Shown: in pieces, positions 6,255-14,860 of the stretch
Layout of the letters: each line of letters opens with the position of its first letter
Position numbering within the stretch: the first letter of the stretch is position 1
Assembly (NCBI GenBank): GCA_900550765.1
Contig: URTC01000004.1
Coordinates: forward strand, 1 to 16,506
Source of the DNA: an uncultured Clostridia bacterium
GTDB taxonomy: Bacteria; Bacillota; Clostridia; Christensenellales; QALW01
Direction of reading: 5' to 3'
Length of the DNA stretch: 16,506 bases
Notes under the pieces: generated by a model
The model's database searches: none
What the model saw: only the letters and a program-made list of their open reading frames with translations
What the model was told of the DNA's origin: nothing
Position numbers and translations under genes: made by a program

Positions 6255-6926
6255 TTACAGCCAGCCCTTTTTATACATGATGCGCGATACGATTAAGGTA
6301 AATATTACGCCTACCGGAACCATGATTCCTACGGTACCGGCATTCATGGCCGGAATGAAAATAAACAGTGCCAGCATCAGAATAATCGGCGCAATGGATA
6401 TTTTCCAGTTTTTGGAGATAAATACGACACCCAAGCCGCCGAAAAGCGCCGGAAGGATCTGGGCAAAGGCCGGGGCGAGTACAGGAGAATTCAGTACCGG
6501 TGTAAGCGGAACAATAAGAATGACGCCCAATAAGATGATCAGAGTGGTAACAATACTGGAGACTGCAATGGAAATCGTAGAGATGACCTCGCCCTCTTCA
6601 GAATTTGCTTTAACGCCCGCCTGCTCCAGAGCGTTTAATGCGCAGGGCAGCTTTAAGTTGGAGATATTTCCCGTTACAAACGAAAGATATGATCCCCCTG
6701 CGCCCAGCATGGGAATGTAGGTGATAACTTCAACAACGCCCACAGCCGCATACATAGGAAAAGTAGAGATAAGGCCTAAAAGCAGCCCATGCCAATCTGG
6801 AACGGCTTTAAATATCAGTGCCACTGCAATCGGAAACAGCAGCATAACTACCAGCATAGTAAGATTCCATATCCGTCCGCTTTTATGTACGGAATCCATA
6901 TATTCTTCTTTTTTTATGTCTTTCAT
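6255..6926 (-). CDS. Polytopic membrane protein, likely transporter subunit
   Basis: 223 residues with about six hydrophobic segments, near 21-41, 46-70, 113-138, 150-170, 172-190 and 193-215. A conserved-looking loop with small and polar residues lies between helices 2 and 3 (GAGGSYLSFVTGNISNLKLP, near 76-95), followed by NALEQAGVKANSEEGE. Such a G-S-F-TGN loop could line a substrate path. No named family recognised with certainty. Ribosome site AAAGGAG, 15 bases behind the DUF5058-like gene and 13 bases before the M20 peptidase, so the three are co-transcribed. My reading is that it pairs with the DUF5058-like protein to form a two-component transporter feeding the peptidase. Gate-domain pairs such as YjiG/YjiH beside the dipeptidase iadA in E. 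coli are a possible analogy, not a demonstrated homology. Confidence 0.75.
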   Translation of the reverse strand: MKDIKKEEYMDSVHKSGRIWNLTMLVVMLLFPIAVALIFKAVPDWHGLLLGLISTFPMYAAVGVVEVITYIPMLGAGGSYLSFVTGNISNLKLPCALNALEQAGVKANSEEGEVISTISIAVSSIVTTLIILLGVILIVPLTPVLNSPVLAPAFAQILPALFGGLGVVFISKNWKISIAPIILMLALFIFIPAMNAGTVGIMVPVGVIFTLIVSRIMYKKGWL

Positions 6927-6941
6927 TGTTTGTACTCCTTT

Positions 6942-7679
6942 CTATCCCAACCACGCGGTAATCGGCACCGCAGAGGCCATTCCGGCAACAAGACTGATAG
7001 GCAGTGCATAATCCTGCACCCAGCGCCATTTCAGCTTGGAGACCAGCAGACCGCAGAAGGCCATTACAAAGGCCGAAACCATCATGACGGCAACGGGGAT
7101 CAGACCGCTGGTGTCATGATTAAACAGCTTGGTAACGTCGCAGAACACATAGCCTAAAAAAGCGGAGATCATACCGATGAACATTGCGTTGTTAAAAATA
7201 TCGCTCCATTTTTTATCGCGCTTTTCAATATTAATCATGCCTTTTTGCATCTTTTTGCCGATTACAGCTACCAGCCATATGCCCACGGTGATACTGATGG
7301 TCATTACCAATGCGATGGTAACGTATTGGGAGGCCGTTAAGGATTCTACCTGACCAAAAACAAGTCCCATAGCGCTTTCGGCATTGGTGGCGGCGACAGT
7401 TTCATAGGAAAGAGAACCTACCACGCTCAGGCGCAGCCATGGCAGCGGAATCCCCAGATCCTTTGCCAGCGCGATGACGCTGATAACGATCGCTACCGCC
7501 GGTGCAATGGTAAAGACGGCTGAGGTGGTCATAGTACGGCGTATCAGTTTTTTGTCCATGCCTAACCGTTTAGCTTGCCGCAGGGCACGCACCAAAAAAA
7601 AGACGGACTGCGCCATAACAAAAGCAATGACGATTGCCGCAAGCAAATAGATAATCGGACTGTTTACATCAAATTCCAA
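6942..7679 (-). CDS. DUF5058-family membrane protein, likely transporter subunit
   Basis: 245 residues with about six helices, near 9-30, 50-70, 117-140, 164-182, 190-212 and 221-243. A re-entrant-looking segment (GIPLPWLRLSVVGSLSYETVAA, near 76-97) lies between helices 2 and 3. The sequence 'IIYLLA..V...V..QS..FL.RA...AK..G.....I......SA.FTI.PA.AI.I.....A..LG.PLPW.RLS.VGS..YE..AA' is what I recall for DUF5058. It starts with TTG at 7679-7677, not ATG; GGAGGGATTTTT stands before it at correct distance and no ATG fits. First gene of the operon, with a strong promoter at 7743-7772. Function unproven; substrate transport together with the next gene is inferred. Confidence 0.75.
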   Translation of the reverse strand: MEFDVNSPIIYLLAAIVIAFVMAQSVFFLVRALRQAKRLGMDKKLIRRTMTTSAVFTIAPAVAIVISVIALAKDLGIPLPWLRLSVVGSLSYETVAATNAESAMGLVFGQVESLTASQYVTIALVMTISITVGIWLVAVIGKKMQKGMINIEKRDKKWSDIFNNAMFIGMISAFLGYVFCDVTKLFNHDTSGLIPVAVMMVSAFVMAFCGLLVSKLKWRWVQDYALPISLVAGMASAVPITAWLG

Positions 7680-7742
7680 AAAAATCCCTCCTTCGTAAAA
7701 AATATGATGGAATCATGAAAAAAATAAATAAAAATTTTTAAT

Positions 7743-7772
7743 ATTATACTATATTTCATGAAGCCAGGTCAA
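7743..7772 (-). promoter_or_regulatory. Sigma-A promoter of the DUF5058-M20 operon
   Basis: Minus strand -35 TTGACC (7772-7767), 18-base spacer, -10 TATAAT (7748-7743). About 63 bases of AT-rich leader separate it from the TTG start at 7679. Confidence 0.75.
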
Positions 7773-7864
7773 GGGGGATTCTCATTTTAATAAGAAGATT
7801 TGACTTTTAAAAAGAACCGGAATATAAGGAAACGTAAAGGAGAACATGATTGTTTTTATAAAAA

Positions 7865-8035
7865 GACTTGTTCCGCCGGCTCGGCTCCTTCGGATGAGGG
7901 AGCTGTCGAGCGACAGCGAGACTGAAGCAGAGAGCCGCAGAAAAACAGAGACTGCTTCTTCGCCATCTGCGTTGGCGGCTCCCCTGATAAGGGGAGCCGA
8001 AGGCAACGTTTTCATAAATCTTAACAGGGGGAGCT
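7865..8035. repeat. Degenerate GC-rich intergenic repeat element
   Basis: A GC-rich island between two operons made of nested inverted repeats: GCTGTCG AG CGACAGC (7902-7917), and CGGCTCCCC (7976-7984) pairing with GGGGAGCCG (7991-7999) around TGATAA, with GGGAGCT/AGCTCCC-like pieces at both ends. The order 'GAGGGAGCTGTC...GACAG..GACTGA' resembles a short repeat that is abundant between genes of gut Clostridia (from memory). The 63-codon plus-strand frame across it is low-complexity and probably not a real protein. Confidence 0.5.
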
Positions 8036-8040
8036 AAGAG

Positions 8041-8067
8041 AGAGGTCTTTGGCAAGAGCTCTTTTTT
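8041..8067. terminator. Hairpin at the end of the spoIID operon
   Basis: AGAGGTCTT.. (8041) folds onto ..AAGAGCTCT (8062): two 4-bp stems separated by one mismatch around a 4-base loop, followed on the plus strand by T6 (8062-8067) that runs into the spoIID stop codon. The minus-strand side ends in CTCTCTCTTAG, a weaker tract. It probably separates the repeat island from the operon in both directions. Confidence 0.45.
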
Positions 8068-9091
8068 ATGCCTGTTCAATTGTAGTACCGGTGTAATAAT
8101 GGGTTAATATCTGCTTGTAATCGTAGCCTTCCTGTGCCATTGCCTGTGCGCCGTGCTGGCTCATACCTACGCCGTGGCCGTGGCCTTTCATATAAAAGGT
8201 GATACTGGTTTGATTGTTTTCAAAGGTAAAATCCGTAGAACGCAGGCCCAGTGCTGTACGCAGGGCGGTTGCTTTGATCGTCTTTTCGCCTATTTGTACG
8301 GTTGCAACTCTTCCCGCTGCGGTGTAAGAGGCAATTTTTATGGAAATGGAATCGATATTCACATCGTCAAAAGCTGCGTTGATTTTTTTTATGAATTCTT
8401 CCTTGGTGAGTGTTAAGGATTGCGTAAGTTCTTCTTCACTCTTATCTGCAGTCGTTTCTACGCTTATCAAATAAGGATGACTTCCACCAAACACGGAAAC
8501 GCAATCTTCGGTACTGCCTACGCTGGATGAATGATAAAGTGCACATATGGGCTTGTTTGCATATTTTATAATTTCCCCGGCCGTTTCGGTAACAGCAGAA
8601 GCAATAGCATTATAGTATTTTTCGTAATTAGAACCCCATTGGCTGTGCATTTGCTCCTGAGATTTAAAGGCTTGGCAATGGGCGGAATTGGTACAAATAT
8701 CGCCGCCATTGGCACAGCCGCCGCCGCTCATTTTGTAATATAAATAAGTTCTTGCTGCTACAGCCTGCGCTTTTAGTGCTTCCGGTTCATAGGTAGGATA
8801 AACCTCCCCGGCAACGACTTCAATGATATATTCTTCCAGCTCCATCGGCTGCAGGGTCCCGTTGTTGTTAACTTGGATGATCTTCTCCTCGCGGGGCGTG
8901 GGGGTTGGCTGTGCGGAAGCTTCCGGATCCGTTTCCTCTTTTTGTGTTGTGCTGTTGATTGTTTCCCCCTTGGCTGAAACGGAAGCGGAGACTGTTAGTT
9001 GGTTATTTTCCTTTTGTTCAAAATAAAAAAAGGAAAATCCCAGCAGAACGATAGCTAACAAAAAAGATAGAAATATAGAAAGTTTGTTCAT
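8066..9091 (-). CDS. spoIID: Stage II sporulation protein D (SpoIID), peptidoglycan lytic transglycosylase
   Basis: 341 residues. An N-terminal membrane anchor (about 5-24) and a Ser/Thr/Pro linker (32-67) precede the SpoIID/LytB domain. Seen: LEEYIIEVVAGEVYPTYEPE with catalytic Glu at 96, then ALKAQAVAARTYLYY; Cys133 and Cys139 in DICTNSAHCQAF (metal site); ALYHSSSVGSTEDC; FGGSHPYL; and GHGHGVGMSQHGAQAMAQEG (303-322). In Bacillus and Clostridium, SpoIID works with SpoIIM and SpoIIP to remodel peptidoglycan during engulfment of the forespore; this supports a spore-former. Ribosome site AGGAAATT before ATG; 19 bases after the small exported protein gene. No clear sigma-E promoter was found. 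A LytB-type vegetative homologue cannot be excluded. Confidence 0.88.
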   Translation of the reverse strand: MNKLSIFLSFLLAIVLLGFSFFYFEQKENNQLTVSASVSAKGETINSTTQKEETDPEASAQPTPTPREEKIIQVNNNGTLQPMELEEYIIEVVAGEVYPTYEPEALKAQAVAARTYLYYKMSGGGCANGGDICTNSAHCQAFKSQEQMHSQWGSNYEKYYNAIASAVTETAGEIIKYANKPICALYHSSSVGSTEDCVSVFGGSHPYLISVETTADKSEEELTQSLTLTKEEFIKKINAAFDDVNIDSISIKIASYTAAGRVATVQIGEKTIKATALRTALGLRSTDFTFENNQTSITFYMKGHGHGVGMSQHGAQAMAQEGYDYKQILTHYYTGTTIEQA

Positions 9092-9110
9092 AATAATTTC
9101 CTGCCTGTCC

Positions 9111-9458
9111 TTAATTTATTATAATATAAGGGGTTCCGACCGTGGTGATACCGTTTGCAGTAATCGATTGTAAAAAGGGATTGCACATTTGAATTGTATG
9201 TTCACTTTTAAAGAGATATTCCTGTACAATTTTGCCGTGAGGGATGGTTTTGGCCGTTGCTGTATCGGAAGAGTCAATCAGAAATACCACGTAATCGGAG
9301 GTCTTCCAGGAAGGGCCAGTTTTTAAAATGCATTCGGCATAAGCAGTTTTTGGGCATAGTACATAGGTGTGATCGGCAGTGTGCCCCAGTACGGGAAAGG
9401 TGCAGAGAGCAAACAGCAGGATGGCGATCAAGGTTAAGAATATAATATATTTTTCCAT
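9111..9458 (-). CDS. Small exported protein of unknown function
   Basis: 115 residues. A signal peptide or N-terminal anchor is clear: MEKYIIFLTLIAILLFALCT, then FPVLG-HTA. The mature part is short, beta-rich and has three cysteines (VLCPKTAYAEC near 34-43, MCNPF near 91-95) that could form a disulfide. No family recognised. It sits between a phosphodiesterase and SpoIID, 19 bases before the latter. Its ribosome site (AAAGGGGG) is the 3' arm of the hairpin at 9466-9497, so translation and termination may compete. A cell-surface or forespore role is possible from context only. Confidence 0.75.
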   Translation of the reverse strand: MEKYIIFLTLIAILLFALCTFPVLGHTADHTYVLCPKTAYAECILKTGPSWKTSDYVVFLIDSSDTATAKTIPHGKIVQEYLFKSEHTIQMCNPFLQSITANGITTVGTPYIIIN

Positions 9459-9465
9459 AAAAAAT

Positions 9466-9497
9466 CCCCCTTTGCACCAAGTATTGGCTAAAGGGGG
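9466..9497 (-). terminator. Intra-operon terminator whose stem contains the next gene's ribosome site
   Basis: CCCCCTTT (9466-9473) pairs perfectly with AAAGGGGG (9490-9497). An inner CCAA/TTGG pair extends it. On the minus strand the stem is followed by ATTTTTT (9465-9459) and then immediately by the ATG of the small exported protein at 9458. The minus-strand AAAGGGGG arm is also that gene's Shine-Dalgarno sequence. Confidence 0.7.
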
Positions 9498-9514
9498 AGG
9501 GGTTATTCAATTTT

Positions 9515-10054
9515 TTATAATTTATATTCTTCTTTAACTTCACCAGATAGGGTCTTGAGGAAAAAGGTTTCGTCCTGATAGAGCAGGTAGCCCCGAAAAT
9601 GATCTTTCGGCAAGGAGACGGAGCCGGGGTTCATATAAATATAGGGATCTTTTTCTGTGATTTCACCAAGGTGAAAATGCCCGTTTATCAGGATATCGCC
9701 GCGCTGCAGAAGCGGCGGCGTCTGTGGGCAGAATACGTGGCCGTGGGTGACGAATATCGTCCGATGCCCTAAAAAAAGTAAAAGGTTAGGGGCTGTAATG
9801 GGAAATTCCAGCACCATTTGATCAACGGCGGAATCACAGTTGCCCTGAACGGCTATGATTTGCTCTTTTCTTTGGTTCAGCAGGGAAGCGACTTCGGCGG
9901 GCGCATATTTTTCCGGCAACGGATTCCTTGGTCCATGATAGAGCAGATCACCCAGCAGAATCAGTTTATCGGCTTTTTCAGCGTCATAGGCTTCCAGCAG
10001 TTTTTGGCAATAAAATAGGGATCCATGGATATCGGATGCGAACAGCAATTTCAT
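9515..10054 (-). CDS. yfcE: YfcE-type metallophosphoesterase (phosphodiesterase)
   Basis: 179 residues, full length for YfcE/MJ0936-like phosphodiesterases. All five metal-site motifs are present: SDIHGS (D8, H10), GDLLYHGPRNPLP (D36), GNCD (N72, D74), THGH (H104, H106) and NGHFHLG (H126, H128). The insert HGPRNPLPEKYAP is typical of bacterial YfcE. Family members are cytosolic Mn-dependent hydrolases of phosphodiester model compounds; the natural substrate is generally unknown. Start ATG with GAGGT upstream, and a good promoter at 10115-10143. First of an operon with the small exported protein and SpoIID. Confidence 0.88.
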   Translation of the reverse strand: MKLLFASDIHGSLFYCQKLLEAYDAEKADKLILLGDLLYHGPRNPLPEKYAPAEVASLLNQRKEQIIAVQGNCDSAVDQMVLEFPITAPNLLLFLGHRTIFVTHGHVFCPQTPPLLQRGDILINGHFHLGEITEKDPYIYMNPGSVSLPKDHFRGYLLYQDETFFLKTLSGEVKEEYKL

Positions 10055-10114
10055 TGTAAAAATACCTCGTTATTTCTTTTGCGGCTTCGGTCAATCATCG
10101 CCGCTGTTTTATTT

Positions 10115-10143
10115 AGTATAGCATAAAAAATAAAAGAAAACAA
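10115..10143 (-). promoter_or_regulatory. Promoter of the yfcE-spoIID operon
   Basis: Minus strand -35 TTGTTT (10143-10138), 17-base spacer ending in TGC (extended -10), -10 TATACT (10120-10115). The leader contains GCGGC...GCCGC (10081-10104), which could form a small hairpin. Confidence 0.7.
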
Positions 10144-10166
10144 ACAGGAATACATTTAAAAAAATA

Positions 10167-10196
10167 TTGACAACATAACTGGAAAAATGCTATGAT
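10167..10196 (+). promoter_or_regulatory. Promoter of the AraC-type regulator gene
   Basis: -35 TTGACA (10167-10172), 18-base spacer ending in TGC, -10 TATGAT (10191-10196). It is divergent from the yfcE promoter, with 23 bases between the two -35 boxes, so a protein bound there could affect both. The leader to the ATG at 10329 is about 125 bases. Confidence 0.65.
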
Positions 10197-10328
10197 TTTT
10201 TTATAATAAAGCAAAAAATGATGGGAACATTTTATTGTATTTGCGCAGTGATATCGCAGCATTTTGTATCCATGAGGGGCGGTAATTGTATAATTTGATA
10301 TTACATAAAATCAAAGTGGGGATCTCTT

Positions 10329-11228
10329 ATGAATGAGTTTCTCTCAAAACTGCAATTTGAGGTTAGAAATATTTTTCTCACAAAAAGCGATAACAAAGAA
10401 AATATTTCCTCTATGACGGCTTATCGTTTTACCGATAAGCAAATTTATATGCCACAAACTGAAAATCCCTATTTGTATATTGTTCTTGACGGAACATTCC
10501 GGCTGTATACTTCTTCCGGAATTATCGACTATATGGCAGGACAATACTCTATTTCCAAAATAGATACACCCTTGTGCGGAACAATTCTGTCCTTTTCAGA
10601 ACATCAAGATTTTTTGGCGATTGCATTGGAGCTGACGAATAATGAAGTTATTGCTGCTGTGTTAGACGTAGATAATGCTTTGATAGAAAAAATCATGAAA
10701 GAGTCTATTTCAAAGCAGCAGAGGATTTTGGCTGATGATACTGTAATACAATCGGTCTATCGGTTGTTTTCAACAATGAAACAATCACTTGCTTCAGATT
10801 TTATACGTAAGAATATTATACGTGAAATTATCTATTATGTTCTTTGCGGTTCTTGCGGAAAACAGTTTTTACAAACCATTACTAATATACAGAAAATCGA
10901 CGAAATATACGAAGCAAATAATTGGATTAAACAAAACTTTCGTAGTTCTTTCACTGTTGGAAGTTTGGCAGAACAGCAGAATATGAGTGTATCATTATTT
11001 CACCAAAAGTTCAAAAATGCGGTGGGAATGGGACCGCTGCAATGTCAGAAGCGTTTACGATTGACCGAGGCCCGGAGGCTGATGTTGGATGAAAATCGAA
11101 ATGTAACGGAAGCTTCATTAGAAGTTGGATATGAGAGCGTATCGCAATTCATTCGAGATTACAAAAAAATATTTGGTGCCGCGCCCAAGGAGGATATTTT
11201 ACACTTTAAGCAGCAATTACAGAAATAG
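10329..11228 (+). CDS. AraC-family transcriptional regulator (YqhC-like architecture)
   Basis: 299 residues. An N-terminal AraC_N-type sensing domain (about 20-165; PQTENPYLYIVLDGTFRLYT, then YMAGQYSISKIDTPLCG) is followed by two helix-turn-helix motifs. HTH1, at about 208-232, reads FTVGSLAEQQNMSVSLFHQKFK. The linker is VGMGPLQCQKRLRLTEARRL. HTH2, at about 258-283, reads VTEASLEVGYESVSQFIRDYKK and is followed by FGAAPKED. This is the layout of YqhC, which controls aldehyde-detoxifying reductases in E. coli, but no such reductase is in the window. Start ATG with GTGGGGAT upstream. It is followed by its own terminator and then a HbpS/GlcG-like gene on the same strand. Confidence 0.9.
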   Translation: MNEFLSKLQFEVRNIFLTKSDNKENISSMTAYRFTDKQIYMPQTENPYLYIVLDGTFRLYTSSGIIDYMAGQYSISKIDTPLCGTILSFSEHQDFLAIALELTNNEVIAAVLDVDNALIEKIMKESISKQQRILADDTVIQSVYRLFSTMKQSLASDFIRKNIIREIIYYVLCGSCGKQFLQTITNIQKIDEIYEANNWIKQNFRSSFTVGSLAEQQNMSVSLFHQKFKNAVGMGPLQCQKRLRLTEARRLMLDENRNVTEASLEVGYESVSQFIRDYKKIFGAAPKEDILHFKQQLQK

Positions 11229-11241
11229 GTTATTTTTTTAG

Positions 11242-11275
11242 AGGAACAGGCAAGTAAAAAGCTTGTTCCTTTTGT
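11242..11275 (+). terminator. Terminator after the AraC-type regulator
   Basis: AGGAACAGGC (11242-11251) pairs with GCTTGTTCCT (11261-11270) with one G.T pair, around AAGTAAAAA, followed by TTTTGTTAT. It lies 14 bases past the stop codon. Confidence 0.7.
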
Positions 11276-11348
11276 TATATTATAAACAAAGAAATTACAG
11301 AGCTTTTTTTCTGTTATGAAAAAGTTATTTGAAAGTGAGGTATCTATA

Positions 11349-11759
11349 ATGATTTTAAAAGATGAATTGTGTGATAAGCTATGTGCTGCGGCAAAGGAAA
11401 AAAGCAAAGAAATTGGCGTTGATATTAGTTTTGCTATCAGTGATGAGAACGGACTTCCAAGAGCTTATCGCAGATATGGTGAAGCATTGGTATTAAGCGT
11501 TACGCTTGTTCCTGGCAAGGCTTATACGGCGGCCATTACACAATGTAAAACAAAAGATGTTGCCGCCGCTGCCGCAGAGGGCGCCTCCCTCATGGCAATC
11601 CAAGCAAAGGATCCTCGCATTACCCTTGTTGCCGGCGGCTATCCGTTGTTTGCTGAGGGAAAGATTGTAGGGGGGATTGGTGTTGGCGGCGGAACCGAAG
11701 AGCAGGATTGTGAAATTGCAGAGTATGTTGTTTCTGTATTCAACGAAGCGATAACGTAA
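11349..11759 (+). CDS. HbpS/GlcG-type (PF03928-like) small protein
   Basis: 136 residues from the ATG at 11349, with AGTGAGGT 8 bases before it. An in-frame ATG at 11316 has no ribosome site, so I did not use it. Pattern: amphipathic N-terminal helix (DELCDKLCAAAKEKSKEIGV), DISFAISDENGLPRAYRRYG, KAYTAAITQCKTKDVAAAA, ITLVAGGYPLFAEGKIVGGI, and GVGGGTEEQDCEIAEYVV at the end. The 'GGYPLxxxGxIVGGIGVGGGTxEQDxEIA' ending is the hallmark of the HbpS/GlcG/PduO C-terminal family, whose members bind haem or cobalamin or are uncharacterised. The usual GVSGG is GVGGG here. Its neighbour is an AraC regulator; their link is inferred from position only. Confidence 0.85.
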   Translation: MILKDELCDKLCAAAKEKSKEIGVDISFAISDENGLPRAYRRYGEALVLSVTLVPGKAYTAAITQCKTKDVAAAAAEGASLMAIQAKDPRITLVAGGYPLFAEGKIVGGIGVGGGTEEQDCEIAEYVVSVFNEAIT

Positions 11760-12030
11760 GCAGGGTGTAAGTTGATGGATAATATAAAAAATTTTTGCAT
11801 TTGCAAAAATATATACGGCGCCCTATAGCCAACAAAGCATGATAAAGGGGCCCATGGAGCGGCAAGAATTTACGGTAAAAGCCTTATTTTACGGCAAAAT
11901 ACAGGAAATATAATTTCCTCGAAAAAAACGTTGTTTTAGTATCCACGCAGTACAAGAAAGCGGGAAAAGAGCTGTTGGCTTTTTACCCGCTTTTCATTAC
12001 AATCTGTTAGCCGTAAAAGTTTATTTTTAA
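11760..12030. other. Intergenic region with hairpins after the HbpS-like gene
   Basis: No gene. ATTTTTGC (11791-11798) pairs with GCAAAAAT (11803-11810) and may act as a terminator for the HbpS-like gene. AAAGCGGG (11957-11964) pairs with CCCGCTTT (11986-11993), followed by TTCATT. It probably holds the junction between host DNA and the recombinase element. Confidence 0.45.
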
Positions 12031-12157
12031 TACTTCCTTATCGGAGGTTGGCTTTGTCGGAGCAGCCCATTGGCCGAAGAAGGAAGTTTTGGGAGTCTTT
12101 AAAGCTGCCAATACAGAAAAAGCCCTCTTCTATTCGGCAGCGTCCCATAAGGAAGTA
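12031..12157. repeat. 127-bp unit bounded by 15-bp inverted repeats
   Basis: TACTTCCTTATCGGA (12031-12045) and TCCCATAAGGAAGTA (12143-12157) are inverted copies differing at one position. The interior also has GGTTGGC/GCCAAT and GCTGCC/GGCAGC pairings. An 80-codon frame without a start codon crosses it on the plus strand and continues to 12258. It could be a small structured RNA, a miniature transposable element or a recombinase attachment site. Confidence 0.5.
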
Positions 12158-12172
12158 AAAAGAATTTTGGTA

Positions 12173-14145
<1,973 letters not shown>

Positions 14146-14153
<8 letters not shown>

Positions 14154-14493
14154 TGGCGCCCCTCCTTTCGTTAGCCGGCAGATTCAGGGTAATCACAGCA
14201 GGTCTGCCAAGCCCCTGTTTCCGGCGGAAGATCAGGCCGAAGGATTCCAGTTCGTGAAACGCCCGTGTTGCCACCTGCCTGCTTCGGCGAAGTTTCGCTT
14301 TGGCGTCCTCCACAGTAAAGTACAGACGGATAGTCCCATCTGCTTCGATGTATCCTTTCTTCCTGGAAATCCCCGCCCGGTCTAAAAGCAGGGCGTACAG
14401 CACCTTGGCGTCATTGGATAAATCCAGGGGGATAAGGAATCGTGGGAAAATGATATAAGACGAAATATCGGTATCTGTTTTGTATGGAATCAT
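14146..14493 (-). CDS. RepA_N-type replication initiator domain protein (short form)
   Basis: 115 residues. It reads SSYIIFPRFLIPLDLSNDAK, VLYALLLDRAGISRKKGYIE, ADGTIRLYFTVEDAKAKLRR, SRQVATRAFHELESFGLIFR, then RKQGLGRPAVITLNLP. The 'Y..FP..L......S..AK.LY..LL.R...S.KN.W.D..G...I.FT......L..S......A..EL...GLI.R..QG...P..I' pattern is the winged-helix N-terminal RepA_N domain (PF06970). Full plasmid initiators are two to three times longer; this one is only the DNA-binding domain, a form common in clostridial ICEs. Ribosome site GGAAGGAG. It may act in element replication or as a regulator. The next gene overlaps its end. Confidence 0.8.
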
Positions 14494-14860
14494 AAATTCT
14501 CCTTCCTATCCATCCATCGCTATGATAGATAGATTGATATTGACTATTTTGTATTTAACTCTTTTTTATTAACTACCGTCTAAATCCGGGCTGTCAGAGA
14601 GGCGGGAAAGCCGCGGACTGAAATGTAGGATATGGACATTCCAGAGCGTTGGCTTTACCATGTTCTGAAAAACCAATCCTGGATATTCCCGTTTAGGCGG
14701 ACAAAATGAAGCGGGAACCTATATGTACTCAGACCACTGCCTGTCCGGGGAAATCCCGTTTAGGTCAAAAACCTGTGCGGACAATTAGGAGCTTGTTTTG
14801 GTTGGGTATAAGGGATTTATCCCTCTATCCCGTTGACCGGTGCTTGCAAAGCCCGCAGAA
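14494..14860. other. Non-coding region with direct and inverted repeats upstream of the RepA_N gene
   Basis: No gene. CCCGTTTAGG occurs twice (14688-14697, 14755-14764). GCGGACAATTAG (14777-14788) has a perfect 12-base inverted copy at 14878-14889, in the end of the next gene. Between them is AGGGAT TT ATCCCT (14811-14824), extendable to 14804-14831. This arrangement next to an initiator gene fits a replication origin or control region. Confidence 0.55.

Noticed and set aside
9459..9514. Sigma-E type promoter for the exported protein and spoIID
   Set aside because: GAATA and ATAC pieces are present but the -10 match is poor and it overlaps the terminator hairpin.
11316..11348. Upstream ATG as start of the HbpS-like gene
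   Set aside because: No ribosome site before it, whereas AGTGAGGT stands correctly before the ATG at 11349.
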